Positions 46,215 through 59,488 of a DNA stretch of 64,000 nt are shown one piece after another. A model generated the notes under the pieces. That model was not told where the DNA came from. It did not search any database and saw only the letters and a program-made list of their open reading frames with translations. Position numbers and translations under genes: made by a program. This DNA comes from Branchiostoma floridae (lineage: Eukaryota > Chordata > Leptocardii > Amphioxiformes > Branchiostomatidae). The stretch covers positions 13,831,185 to 13,895,184 of the forward strand of contig NC_049985.1 of assembly GCF_000003815.2 (NCBI RefSeq), in the 5' to 3' direction. Each line of letters begins with the position of its first letter. The first letter of the stretch is position 1.

Positions 46215-49200
46215 TTACAGTATTATAAATGTCTGAAAGCACAATAGAGATACCCCTGGCAGCTCTTGGTCTTTATGTACACTTGTCACCAAGGAAGCTC
46301 TGACAAGATGGACACTTCACTTTTTTACATGGCAATTATTAGTATTACTGAGTTATTTCATGGACATCACAGAGCCCATGTGTATCCAATAGTTCCAGCA
46401 GAAATCGTTTATTTTCAACAGTTTAAAAGTGCCAAAGAGATAAAGCCCTATTGGGATTGAATTGAAAAAAGGGGGATAGAGCCCTTTTGGAATAGAATTG
46501 GGATGAAACTGAGTGCCAAGATCCTCCATTACAAATTAGAATATTAAATATCTATCTTGGTCAATTTAATCTTGATTCTCTTTGTCCATGTCATTTTAGA
46601 TCAGATATTGTTGTTAGTTTTTGGATGTCAGTAAGGCAATTTTCGGCCAGATTTCGCCATAGCAAATCATTACTCTTGGTGCTTATGACTTTGAAATGCC
46701 TCATTCAACACAAGAAATATAATTTTCCAGACATTTTTTCAAACATGCTACATTGTAAATCATGGCCAGTCTGGTTGATATTTACTCTCAGAATTTCCTT
46801 AGAATTTGAGTGATTTATTAACCAGAAATCTAATTTGCATGACATTTGCTATATTCTTCTGGAACATTGGGTTCACATGCACTCGTAAACCTCTACAGTC
46901 TGCAGGCACATTTGGAATTCAATTCTGCAACATTTATTGACACACTAGAATAAAGCACTCATAAAGATGGACTGAAGTACCGACTGTGCTGCCTCCACAA
47001 ATACATGTACAACAATCACCATCTTTACTACTTGTCTAAATACATGTGTTAGATTACCTTGAATTGTTTCTGTGCATCAATTCTATGGACAAATACATGA
47101 TAAAGGACTCAAAATTTAGAAAGAAAATTATCGGTAGGAGCACATCATTAATTTTGAATATATAAAAACAAGTCAAACATAGGACTGTAATAACGATTTT
47201 TTCTTGGGAGATGGGCAAAATTTTCCAGCCCTAACAAGAATCATTTTTGAGCCATAAAAATCTTTGGATAGAAGTTCTCACTAATTGCACTGACAGGAAC
47301 ATTTGAACCATCTCATGTATTTCAAGCAGTGCCAGTTGGCTGTGTTGAATTTTCGTTCATTTCTGTACCTTTCCTTAAAATCTCTGTCTTCTTGTTGGAT
47401 TTTCTTTTCCATATAGTTTTGTTCATACATAAGTTTTCTGGCCTTTTTCTTATGTGCTTAGTCCAAATGGTATTGAATAGGCCTTAGTTGATCCATTTCT
47501 CATACTATGCACGTGACAAGGTTTAACATTACATACAAAAATAAGCCCTTTCTCACTGGGATTTCAAGTACATTGATTTTTTACGTCAACATTTTACTTA
47601 TATATTAATGTATGTTCATGAAGTCACACATGTATTACCAGTGCTTTGGTGATGGTTGTTGTGCTAGTCATGTTAAATACTGTACCTTGTATTTGAAATT
47701 TTAGAACTTGTTTTGATGTCTTATATACACTGACTCCAATGTCAAATATGACAGAAATTATTGTTGTTAAAAACCAATTATTGATTATTTTTGCACTGTT
47801 ACCACCACCTCTTTCTATTGGTAATACATGCTGTATACATAAGTCTATCTTTGTATTCAAAAGCTTGCAATAAATGTTTCACACGTAACATTGAAGTCTT
47901 TTGACGTATTTACAGCAACTGGCAACACCAAACCTCAACAATGTAGTTCTAGGTTTATACTGCTAGTATACTAGAATAGTGTTTTGTTCATTAGATGGAG
48001 ACAGAATACTTTTTCTTGGATAAGTAGTCTGTGTGATACATTGTGTAGATACGTTGTGTAGATAAGATATTACATATTAATTGCACTAGCACTCCTTTGG
48101 AACATAAAGGTTATGATGGTTCTGAGAAAAATTGACAATGTAAATGTAGTATATGGTGCCATACAATTATACAGCACAAATAACTGACAGTCATCTCAAC
48201 TGCGGGTACATAAGTCATCAGCTCTGATTGCTGATGTCGCACAATACATAGACAGAAAATCCCTTTAGTATATTTCAAGAGCCTTTGTTCACCTAGAACT
48301 TTCAATAGCAGCTCTAAGTCTTTATTGATTTTTAAAGCCACATTTCAAGCTGTGCTATAAACATCAGTGGGCATTTAGTACTTCTCCATTTGCTTGGCTG
48401 AAGTAATACTTGCCCCCCAAAGTACTTTCTTCAAAATAAAAGTTGAAGTTTTCACTTTCATAAGCACTCTTTGGTTTTACCTGGCAAAGTAAAAGATCTC
48501 AATCAGTAGGCCCTTTATCCCATTTCAAGTATCTTGACTTGTATTGATTAATATTGATCATATCAAAACATTGGATGCTTCTGTATATAGTTTGGAATTT
48601 GTCTGAATGCCAATAGATGTATAGACTCACCAGCCTATATGTACAGCTTCTATTGTCTAGAAATGTTTGACATTTCTCAGATGGCACTCAGAAATAACAC
48701 ATTTGCATGTTAATTCTAAAACTAAATTATCTTCATAGACTGAAATTGACTGAACATGTCTGATCTTTACGTGGATATTAGAAGTATGTTTCAAACTAAA
48801 TCATAGCAGACAGGTGAGAATTACATGTATGCATTTTAGTAGAGTACAGTGTTCATTTAGTGCTTGTATTAAGATAGACAGGAAACCTCCTATCCTATGT
48901 GCGATATGCTACATGCATATCATAAGTATGACATATTTTAGCCATACATTCTTAGAGACAGTTCCTTGATCTGTCACCATCAACTTTTACAAGAACATCA
49001 AATTTTTGCAATTACAACAGTCAGCAACAATATATCATTATCCACATTTCAATAACTTTTGTAATACATCACATCCTTTTTTCAATTTTCTTTTTTTTAT
49101 CTTGGATAAAGCACTTACATGCACTTTGTAGTGAATTCTTATAGTCTCTTTGCAGAGTGTGACAAAATACTTCTCTTAGACTATTCAATCTTAGTTAAAA

Positions 49201-50463
49201 TCTTTAACGTTATAACACGCAAGTGCACTTCAGATTTTTTGCCCAAAGTGTACACACTGGATATGAATAATGTTATTTATGGGAAATAAGTGTTGACACA
49301 AAATTATGACACTAGACTTACACTTGTAGGCATGTTATATCACTAACACAGCCAGATACAATGTAGCCTACAAAGGACTGTCCCCACCCCTATCACCCTC
49401 TATACTTACATATATTTTTCCTGTACATTGTTTGGTAATAAGCATACCTATACATGTATATCTTCCTTTCTATATCCCTCTTTTTTCTGGCAAGACCAAT
49501 TCCAATTGTGACACACTGTAAAATACTAAACAGGAACACAAATATCAGATACACAACATGAATGTTGTACATGTACATCACTACTCAAGGATATACATAT
49601 AATCCACTGACACAATGATTCCAAACATGTAGCTTGAAATTCAGTCGACAACTTCCTAGTACAATGGACCTCTTATCAACCAGAAGTTAGCTTTGAATAT
49701 GAAGCAAGCAACAGATCCCTCACCACATACATGTACCATTGATACATATAATATGTACAGCTGAAGTGCCAATTGTCTGTGCTGAATGACATTACAATTG
49801 TAAGCCTGTCTTTTGTGGACATTTGAGAACATCCCTCTACTCCAATTATCACACTGCTTTAGATACAAGACATTGGAGGTACTGCCAGAATAATTTTTTT
49901 TGACAAGGAGATTTGTGCCCCAAAATCATGAATCTTATCTTCATCTACACTATAGTGCTTAACTGCCCTTCACGCAACATTAAGATTGCGTCCAATCAAT
50001 CATCATTGCAGAATGCAAATATCAAGAACCAGACATGTCAATATCAGTGCATATCATGTTCTTGAGGCAGATTTCACTGGCTGGTAGAGATAAATTTGAA
50101 GTATAGCTGATTTCAATTAGTCTACATGTAGAACTAGATGTTTATGAATGATGACTGTTTTGTCTGTTCTCTGCTTCACAGAAAGTTTCATCAAATGGGC
50201 TGTAATTGTTGCATGTTGGGACATTAATCTAGATGATGTGTATGCCAGGTTATGAGTATGAAAATTTCAATAAGTCTATTTCTTTAGCAAATTTAGGGTT
50301 TTGTATCTATAGCGTACCGTTGTTGCAGTTTGTTGACTTGACTTTCTGCGGTCAACATTTTTGTCATCATTTAGAAAGTTTCACTTTTGCCTTCTTTGTT
50401 GTGAAATTTTTCTCCTGTACTTTGTTAACGCAGTGCTAAGTGAGATTTCCAGGTGAAAACGGA
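46215..50463. other. Noncoding sequence 3' of the GPCR gene
   Basis: No exon of SDAD1 or any other gene could be found on either strand. The part nearest 50463 should be the 3' UTR of the minus-strand receptor gene; its end is not clear. Confidence 0.4.
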
Positions 50464-51630
50464 TCACGTTCTGGTGTGTCCGTTGTTGAGGAGCCCGTTC
50501 TTCACGGACGTTGCATCCACCTCTGTACTCCCTGTCACGCCATTCTCTGGTTGGTTAACGCCCAGGTACGCCCTCTTCAGCGGGATGTTGTTCTGCAGCT
50601 CCGTGTCGTCCTCATTCCCCGGATTGTTGACGCTTTTTTTTCGGAAGGAGAAGCTGCTGATCTTGCCGGTCACGGCCTTGTGGAACCCCTTGCGAAAGTT
50701 TTTGGACATGAAGGCGTAGATGAAAGGGTTGCAGCAGGAGTTGAGATACATCAGGGTGTTAGCCAACATCCGCAGCACGAAGGTGGCCATGGTGAAGGGG
50801 AAATCGGCGTACATGTTCCACATCAAGATCATCCAATGGGGGAACCAGCAGACGGCAAACATGATGACCACCACCGTCACCATCTTGGTCACCTTCTTCT
50901 TGGTGTTCTGCTGGCCGTGACGAGGTCGGTCCTGTAGGCTGCGCACCAGGAGGATGTAGCACAAGGAGATGCAGAGGAGGGGGATCACGTAGCAGCACAC
51001 AAACAGTGTGGTGAAGTATGACACTCGCTCGCTCCAGGTATTCCAGGAATCCATGCAGACCAGCACTTCCTGCTCATCCCTTGTGTAGCCGCCGGCGGAC
51101 TCCGTTTTGTATGCTATGGCGATCGGGATGGCCATCAGCAGAGACATGCTCCAGATGACGCTCTCCACGATCCACGCGTAGCGGGGGTTGCGAATCTCAC
51201 GGGATTTGACGGCATGGACAATCGCAATGTAGCGGTCCACGGACATGACCAGTAGGTTGTAGATACTGGCGATCATGTTGGTGTAGTTTCCATAGTGCAC
51301 AAACTTGCACAGGAATGTCCCAAAGATCCAGGAGTCCCCAGAGAAAAGATACGTTTGAAAAGGTCCACAGAAGATCAGGAACAAGAGGTCGGCAATACTC
51401 AGGTTGAGGATGAAGATGTTTGTGGTGTTCTGTATATGTTCCTTCTTGCAGAGCAAAACTACCATCACAAGGATGTTTCCAGCAACACCAACAAGGATGA
51501 TACTGGCAAAAATGACAGGAACAATGACACCACGCACACCTGTTTCCATGTCAAAATATGTCCTGTTTGCCTCTGTGGCATTGGCTGTGTCATTCAGCCA
51601 CGTCATATTGGTCAACGTTGTGTTGTTCAT
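50464..51630 (-). CDS. Galanin/allatostatin-A-type neuropeptide GPCR (class A)
   Basis: An intronless 388-residue rhodopsin-family receptor of the plasma membrane. The N-terminus carries several N-glycosylation sequons (N3, N8, N13, N17, N22). Class A landmarks are all present: N52 in TM1, LSIAD with D81 in TM2, C108 at the start of TM3 pairing with C192 in loop 2, DRY at 132-134, W160 in TM4, FAVCWFP at 258-264 in TM6, NPFIY at 301-305 in TM7, and a basic helix 8 (SKNFRKGF). The tail of about 70 residues is Ser/Asn-rich. ILNLSIADLLFLIFCGPFQ, CKFVHY, SVDRYIAIVH and FPHWMILMW point to the galanin / allatostatin-A / kisspeptin receptor group, closest by eye to galanin receptors. These couple to G proteins after binding short amidated peptides. 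The ligand cannot be told from sequence. It lies antisense within the apparent SDAD1 intron 3. Confidence 0.88.
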   Translation of the reverse strand: MNNTTLTNMTWLNDTANATEANRTYFDMETGVRGVIVPVIFASIILVGVAGNILVMVVLLCKKEHIQNTTNIFILNLSIADLLFLIFCGPFQTYLFSGDSWIFGTFLCKFVHYGNYTNMIASIYNLLVMSVDRYIAIVHAVKSREIRNPRYAWIVESVIWSMSLLMAIPIAIAYKTESAGGYTRDEQEVLVCMDSWNTWSERVSYFTTLFVCCYVIPLLCISLCYILLVRSLQDRPRHGQQNTKKKVTKMVTVVVIMFAVCWFPHWMILMWNMYADFPFTMATFVLRMLANTLMYLNSCCNPFIYAFMSKNFRKGFHKAVTGKISSFSFRKKSVNNPGNEDDTELQNNIPLKRAYLGVNQPENGVTGSTEVDATSVKNGLLNNGHTRT

Positions 51631-52095
51631 GTTGGCAGGCTGTTACATACAACTGTTACATACAGAAAATACCTTTTTATGAATTCATAATCATCCAAAT
51701 TGCCACAAATGAACAAAAAAAAATCAAAGCATTCTCTCTGGGCATCTTAAAACTACTGTAATGACAAATGCCTTTGTACAGAACTCTGTGTTCAGTGCCA
51801 AGAGTACTATGTACAAGAAATCAATGCAGTCAATAAAATGTCTTCTTGAGTGTTTTAGATCATCAATGATGAGCTTGTCTTGTTGGTGCAGACTTTTGGG
51901 TGGATTTAAACCTGGAGATTTCCTCAATCGCTGTCTCCTAACTTGCTTGACCTGATCAAAAATGGGTCTCAAGTTGAGCCGATGCCAAATTCTGGTCTGA
52001 CGATTAGAGGCAGGGTTGAACTGCTGTGATGTTAAACTTCACCTTCTCTGCTGTCTCCTCAAAGACCCAGTGTGATAAAGCTTCCCCCACCAAGC
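51631..52095 (-). other. Probable 5' UTR/first intron region of the GPCR gene
   Basis: On the minus strand an acceptor-like TTGTATGTAACAG lies 9 bases before the start codon, and a strong one, TTTCTTTCCTGTCTGCAG, ends at 52096. This suggests one or more noncoding 5' exons. The exact structure is inference. Confidence 0.3.
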
Positions 52096-55000
52096 CTGCA
52101 GACAGGAAAGAAAGATTAATTTCAGATATGAAAGCCTTAGTTCCACAATGTAGTCTTCACACATATTGAAACATGTTGTGTAGACAAAACGTCTGCTGTT
52201 ATCATTTTATATTCTCAAAGGGCACTGTTAATATGTTGCACAGATCAACTGCTGTCACTTTTTGGTAGACTGTCGTGACAGTTAAATGATTCAAAATGCA
52301 CCAGGGACCAATTACAACTGTACCTCTAATGTCTATAATGGGCAAGTCATAACAAAGGTTCCTTAATGTCTTAAATGATACATATCTTGTTGGAAACATT
52401 AATAAATCTGTATGTTTCTCTATATCTCCTTGGATAAGTTGAATGACAAATTGTGATTTTAAATTGCATCTGATGTTCTTATCTAACAGGTGTCTACAGC
52501 AGTTGGTTTGTTTTGTCTACAGTGAGTTGTAAGTGCCACTCTTGTAGCTTGATTGAAGTACAATAAGTAACCTGCTGTTTTGTAGCTAAAGACAGAGACA
52601 GTCAATAAAAAGGGAAGAAAAAGAACAACTATTGCACAGTGAAGATAGTAATGTTATACTTGAAATAAAAGCTCTCTCCACTGTTACTAGCATCAATGTC
52701 TAGAATTCTTCCAAGCTTTTATTGATGACCTAATTATAATATTATTGAACACTCACTTCATACTGGTAAAATGATTTATCACTCTTTCAATAAAAGAAAA
52801 GAGCTTGATTTGACTTTTTCACTTAAACAACAACTAATGGAATCTACATGTAGGTGAAAGGTGCAATTGTCAAGAATTCAATAAATTCCAATTGAGTCTA
52901 ATGCGTCTCATACCAGGCCAAATGGCTTTTGTAGCTGTTATCGATTCAATAAGGGTGTCAACCGCTTCATGGGTGCCAAACATCGGTATGAATACGCAAT
53001 TTGTCTGGCCACTTGGGCGGGGGCCAGCGATGAAGTAATGATGAAGCTAGCGTGGTCTAAGACTACCGATAAGATCTGCCTTCCTCCAGAATCTGTTTTA
53101 CGACTTGCACGTATTCTGTCCGTGTCTTAAGTAATTTGCAAATCGATTTGCCACTAATACCTAACCAGAGGCTGAAGCCTGACATACGTGTTTGGTTGTT
53201 TCACAGCACTTTCATGGTTGAATTCAACTTCAGATTTGTTATTATGTCAATCATGGTGGAAAGTAGATAGCTTTTTGTATTCATTGCTTTTCTTCTCACT
53301 ATCTACTGAATGTCATAACACTTATGGTGAAGGTGACTGCAATGTAACATTGTGTTGTGTTGTAAAAGCTGTGATTCAGAGTGGTACAGTAAAAGTTACT
53401 ACTAAAACACTACAAATGCAACTGATGCAGTAGGCATGTTATCAAGGGATTATGATACAGCAGTAAAAAGGACTGTTATTATCTTTACAACCAAGTAAAA
53501 GAGTCTGGGGAAGAGTTTTATTGGTGTTTTATGGAATTTTTTTGTTGGTCTTTATCTGTGCTTTTAATTTTATCACTATGACGGTTTTATTGTAACACAT
53601 TATGATGCATTAAGTGTCATGAGTCGCATACATAGCTGTCGATTAGTGGGCGGTAAACCCAACTGGAGACACATGCCAATTTGGACACTCAGATTGAATC
53701 TCCAAAACACTGGAAGTGCTAATATAGTACCAGTAACAGAGAAAACCAACTAAGATTAGATAACAATCATGTACTATTGGCTGTTGGGAGGTCAGAAGTC
53801 TATGATTTAGCAGGATTTTACTACATTGACCAAGAAGACCATCTTTTTGATTTATCATCTGTTCTCATCTGATTACATGCCCATACTGTATGGGATGATC
53901 ATTATGAAAAGTCAACTGGAGACAACTACTTAGTTGCTCAGTTGCATAGTTAGAGATTAGAGAGAGAGAGAGGGAGTGGGAAGAAAAAGGGAAACATGTT
54001 TGAAATCTAAGGAGAAAACACTGTTCACAATATGTTGATTTGAGTGCTTTTTTTCAAGAATTTTGAACATCCCAACATGTTTATTGTACACTTTGCTAGC
54101 CGCAAATGATACACTTAAGACAGCCAAATGGACATTGCATCGCAAAGTCGATTAACGTCAGACATTCCATGACTTCACAGGTTTTCCCTTAAATCCTGAT
54201 AAAGTAACGGTATCTCTCCTGAGATCACTGTTAATGATTTTTGTTTGCAATGTTATTGCTATCAGGGATGAAGAGAAGTTTATATTGCCTCTCCAGCCAG
54301 TCTGATTCCACTCGTCACAGCTTGACCTGAAGGCATCCCTGTAAGCAGCTTGAGATCTTCTAAAAAGCTGTAGGCTCTTTTCTGCTCAATGCTGGCAATA
54401 GTTGCCCCATTATTGCCTCAGTAGTAGCAACATTATTGCCTCAGGCAGGGGGGAAGTTCGGTCCATTTGAGATGCTTACATGTAGATTGTCCTTTCGTGT
54501 GGAATATAAAGTTGAAAGCTGTATACTGAAAGTGTACTTTGCCTCTTAAAGTGGTACTTCTGTGGCTAGAACATAACTCATATGCTGACCCATGTGGAGA
54601 GGGATAAGACTGGAAGTCGTTAATAAGAAAGTTTGATTCCATAAAATATATATGTGGCTCCAGATTGTCTTCTAATGGAGTTATGAAGTATTAGGAAACT
54701 ATTTTTAAAAGTCATCTAACTTGTGGTCGACTAAGGGCAAGTTGACTTGCTTAAATGAATGACATTGTCTGGGAGCCCCAAAACTGATGCGAGCATCCAA
54801 AAAAATGCCCCCCCCCCCAAAAAAAATAACCTGAAAACATGACCCTCTTGTTAAGGTATTAATGTCATATGACAGTTAATTAAATGAGCCTTTACTTGTG
54901 TTTATGTGTGTAGCCAAAAATCTTAGACCAGCACAAATTGCCCAAATTTACATTTACAATGTCTCCCAGGCTGTATATTCAGCCAAGGAGGTTAAAAGAA

Positions 55001-55200
55001 AGAGCTCTTTCTTTAACCTCCTTGATTCAGCCATAGTTGACATCCAAATCCCCCAGTCCTGTCTTCTATTGCAGAACAAGGCAAATTGACGGAACCGAAT
55101 GAAGTATTGAATTAGAGAAGGAACGCCCATCATGTTTGCTATCTAATATACATGTCCGCAAACTTTGTGATAATTCTGTGTCTGTAAGAAGTTCAAAATT
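52096..55200. other. No recognisable gene
   Basis: Upstream of the GPCR. An AG-dinucleotide run lies at about 53954-53974, and a C12A8-type homopolymer run at about 54810-54829. A foldback is at 54984-55024 (CAAGGAGGTTAAAAGAAAG against CTTTCTTTAACCTCCTTG). No exon seen. Confidence 0.4.
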
Positions 55201-57130
55201 AACTACCGCAGCGTTAACATCAGTCACAATTAGTTATTGATTTGTGGGAAGTTTATTATCGTACCTGGGTTATTTTGACTTCCCACATTAGCCTTTAATA
55301 ATATGCAAGTTGAAGGAATAGCAATGTCAAGTTCACTTGATTGAAGAACGTCGGCATGGTGGAAATTGCAGTCCGGAAACATTATAAATAAATGTCCTTG
55401 CTCTTTGAGTTAGGAAATTGGCCTGTGCCAAATGCACCAAGTTGAATGGCGGAAGTTGGAAACTAGGACTTTACATAGGCGCTATGCTAATGATTAAACC
55501 GTCCCTGTTTTTCCCCGGGTGCATGATTATTGAAAAGATATGAGGGCTATTCCCAGTCAAAATAAGTGAAAGATGTCCTGCCACCCTAGAAAGCAATTTC
55601 CTTTGGTCAGATTCAGGGTCTTGCTTTGAGAAAATCCACTTTGCCAATTATCAATGGAGCCTCTCACCCAGGTGACCCTAAGTGAGGTTAAACCATCCCA
55701 GTAGAAGCAGGAAGTTAATCACCCCTAATGCAGACCGGTAGTCATAAAATGACACCTTGTTATGGGCTGGTCTGATCTATATACACATCGCTGTGCAACC
55801 CTACATGGTACACAAGCTTTTGCTCAGGGAAAAGCCATGGCCATTTATATGGCCTCTAATGTCCTTTTGATACAAATATATTATTTCTCAATCAAAATCA
55901 AAGGTAACATTACATCAGAAGACAAGGAGAATATACAACCATTAAATTCCTATGATGAGACACCACTTCAGTGTCTCTAACTTGAAGCCAGTTTTGGGAA
56001 AAGAAAGGTACATCAGTAGTTGCATACAAATTGAAGATACTCATCTTTGAATCCAAGACATAGCCATGACTAGAAGGGAATGTAGACCAACAGCAAGTAT
56101 TTTCCGTTCAAAATACTTATACATACATTGTATACATCTAGTGAACCAGAAATCCACATTCAGGGAGCCACTAGGAACAGCCTCTGTTACCAACATTTTA
56201 CTTGACTGCGAAGCCAGGGAATTAATCAGTACCTTTTAGCAAGTCATTTCTACGACCCTTCTGCCCCAAATATTTTGAACACAGTGTACCTAGCAGATGC
56301 CATTGATTATCCTGTTTGTTGGAGCAGACTTGCACTAGTGTTGTTCATTGATGTTACATTATGTATTATTACTTCTTTACAGTATTAGTCAGGAAAATGT
56401 GTGGTGAGGTAAAATTAGTCAGGAAAATGTGTGGTGAGGTAAAAACCATATGGGTTTGTACTGTATGAAAAAAGTGCCCAGTGGGGATTTGGGGTTGATA
56501 CTTCTATTTTCCATATCAGCTTAAAAGAACTGTGGGTTACAGGATGAACATGTTTATCACTGTATCCACCTTGGATGATTTTGAATGGCAAAACTGCAGG
56601 TCTTTTTACATCTGTGCAAGAAGTAGTGCAACAATGTTTCAGCACCATGGACAGTAATGTCAAGGCAGTATGCAGGCTTACATCTGGGACATACACAGAC
56701 TGAATGTCTATTTCAATGGATTTCCAGGCCACACAAACAGATGACATCCACATATGAGCTACTCTATAGAGACTGTTAGTACCATCATTCTGTCTAGAAC
56801 GGAATCCTCGTGGTGATTGGGGCAAGCTAGGTACTTTGTATAGGGTAAAGGTCAACCATCTGTTCTTCCTTCACCATTGGAGATGTCCTCCTATTGAATT
56901 TGTTCCAAACCCAGCCAATAAAATCTGTTTACGGTCCATTATTGAATTGATCAGTTTGTCCGTTGACGTGGTTTTAGCTAATGATTGGATAATAATAAAA
57001 TGAGACTTGTTGCATTAAGTTAATTAGAAACCTATGATGGAAGAAAAATCGATAATGTGACCATTGCCAATTTTTCTCTTGGGAAATAAAATGCAATAAA
57101 TTCATCTCTTCAAAGAAGCTACCTTTGATG
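55201..57130. other. No gene; two homeodomain-site-rich stretches and a 30-bp duplication
   Basis: 55200-55480 and 56930-57130 are dense in TAAT/ATTA-type cores, TTGATT and CTTTGATG (TCF/LEF-like), and look less degenerate than the surroundings; possible enhancers. At 56384-56443 a 30-bp unit starting ATTAGTCAGGAAAATGTG is present twice in exact tandem. Confidence 0.35.
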
Positions 57131-59377
57131 GCTGTAAAAGCTCCGGATGTGCTTTAATGCCCAGATGGGGAGAGCGTGGCCTCTACGGGGTATTAGAGGA
57201 GAAACGCATGGTATTCTGTCATGCATGTGGTGTACTAGACTGAAACATTGTTTCCACAAGTTGGACATGATTTCAAAACTTCTTCTTGCCATGTTAAGCA
57301 TTAGTGTTAGCATTTTGCATTAATATCAACACCAAGATAGTAAGACTAGCTTGCAGAAGTTTCTGGGATGTAGGATGTATTAATTGAATTTTTCCTAGGT
57401 CTGTATTAACTTGAAGTAATTTTCAGACACGGTTTGTTACATTGTTGAAGAGGTTCATCAGTCACGGATGAATACAGTTACTCCAATTTTCTTCAGTCAA
57501 TGACTGTTTTGTAACGGTAAGTTACATACCTTCCAAATTTTCGATGTCTATCAGCACATCTTTGTCACGGGGAATGAACTAGTCTCAATCTCGCAAGAGA
57601 ACACAAGACTAGGTCAGGCTTGCATGGATCATCTGCCCCCTCCCCCCGCCTCCTTGCAGAGAAGACTGTTTGCTACATTTGTCACTTACAAATGTAAGCT
57701 TTTTGAAGAGTTTTGTAGGACTAGTTCAGTATTTAGACAGGATAATATATTGCTTGACACCTAAGAAGGGCAAGTGGCAAGAAAGTCGACATCAATCTGA
57801 GCATGCCCTGCAATGGTAATCGCTGTTGATATAACACAGCCCATCCAGAAATGGCAGGAAATCAGCTTTGAAAGTCAAAAGGGGACAACATCTCACTACA
57901 ATGAATTGCAGGCTTTGCAAATGAGATTACGAACCCAAGTTGAATTAGAGGGGATGGCATCTGGGAAAGGAAATATTGGGCATAGGGGGAATATCTATTT
58001 AGTGTGTTAGTTGTTTGTCCTAGATATGACATTGGGATGTTAGGTGTGTCCAAAGTTCGGAAGCGTGTCAGGCAGAGGGATGTGTGGGATTCACACGGCA
58101 TAATTACCAAGTGCTGATATTAGTTTTCAGCCTAACGTTGTGGGCAGTGTAACCAATTTGGTAACACTGACATTGAGGTGGGAAGCTAAAGGGTTCTCTA
58201 GAAAGTAAAAGAGAGGAAGCCATTGCAGTAGTAGGTTTGAAGACAGGCTGCCCCAGTGGCGTGGGCAGCACTCATCACCCAATGATGTGGCAGCCTTGCT
58301 CAATGAAGGTCAATATGTGGATACTGTGTGTAAAAATGACTTGAAAATTGAATTTGAAAAAAAAAAGTTTCAAATCCCTAATATTGCGTTGGTTGCCTTT
58401 AAAGATACTTCCTGCAAAGTTCATGGTGGGTGAGCATGATTTAGATAGGATTTATCATGTTGGTGGCGACCTGTAAAACTGTGAGGACAGATGTTAGCTC
58501 TGATAAGTACCAATCCCCAACCTGTAAATGTTCAGGATCCTTTTAATGCCCTAACCTTCTCGTGGGAAGGTAGTCCTCCAGCACCTGATCACAAGATTAG
58601 ACGACGTCAGGAGGAAGAGTAAAAAGGAGAAATGTTGTTGTTGCCAAACTCTTCTGTAATGTTAGCTGAAGAACATCTCACATATAAAGGTGTATTCATG
58701 CGTAGAACACAGCTTATGATATATCCCTGCTTCATTGTCCTTTTTGGCAAACTGTATAACTGTACGGATATCAAGTACAGAACACTGTTAGTAATACATT
58801 TCAGCTTACAAACATTTTATTGCATGAGAATTGTGCTGCCTAATCGGATGCCACAACTAGTGCGCTCTAAGCGGATTTTTACTGGGATAATCACAACAAC
58901 TTAGGGAATTCCACCCACCTCTGCAGGAAGCCCCTGCAGGGCTCTGCCCTCTTTTCCTCTGACCTCCTCTCTCCAGGCACTTCTGTCTCTTTATCACCCT
59001 GCACAGTGGGAAAAGACGGACATGCGTCACAAACTAATAGTATGACCCATAGAAATGCAGGATATTGAAAAACGCGTGGTGTATGGTTTGTGATATGATT
59101 GTGCAGCACTTTTCGGTTTTTGCCATTAAGAGGGAAGTTCTGCACATGTTTATTACATGTGGAAGTGGTTGTTCCTCAGGGCTCGTTCTGTCAATCAGGG
59201 TTTTATCCCAGAAAACAGGATAGTCTGTGGGAGGACAACTAATGCACTGTAATGTTACGCATAAACTGTAATTGAAAATGTTGTCAAATATTTATTGTAA
59301 TCTTAGCTCCAACATAAAGAATAAATACTGCATATCCTCTTTTTTTTGTCTCAACCACAGTTGGTTCTTATAAAGAT
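57131..59377. other. No recognisable gene
   Basis: I see no exon, repeat family or RNA gene I can support. Confidence 0.4.
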
Positions 59378-59488
59378 ACTAGAAAGGCAACATTTTTGAA
59401 AAAATGCAGGATGTGGGCGAAGGGAAAAGAAAGGAAAAATCGGAAGAAAAGAAACAACTAGAATGACAACATTTTCGCGAAAATGCAG
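59378..59488. repeat. ACTAGAAAGGCAACA motif, copies 2 and 3
   Basis: Copy 2 starts at 59378 (ACTAGAAAGGCAACATTTTT, then GAAAAAATGCAG). Copy 3 starts at 59457 (ACTAGAATGACAACATTTTC, then GCGAAAATGCAG). They lie in the same orientation 79 bp apart, with a purine-rich spacer. The first copy in the window is at 42446-42477. Confidence 0.55.

Noticed and set aside
50440-51690. Several plus-strand frames of 66-165 residues opposite the GPCR
   Set aside because: Antisense shadows of the receptor coding sequence; rich in His/Gly from the reversed codons.
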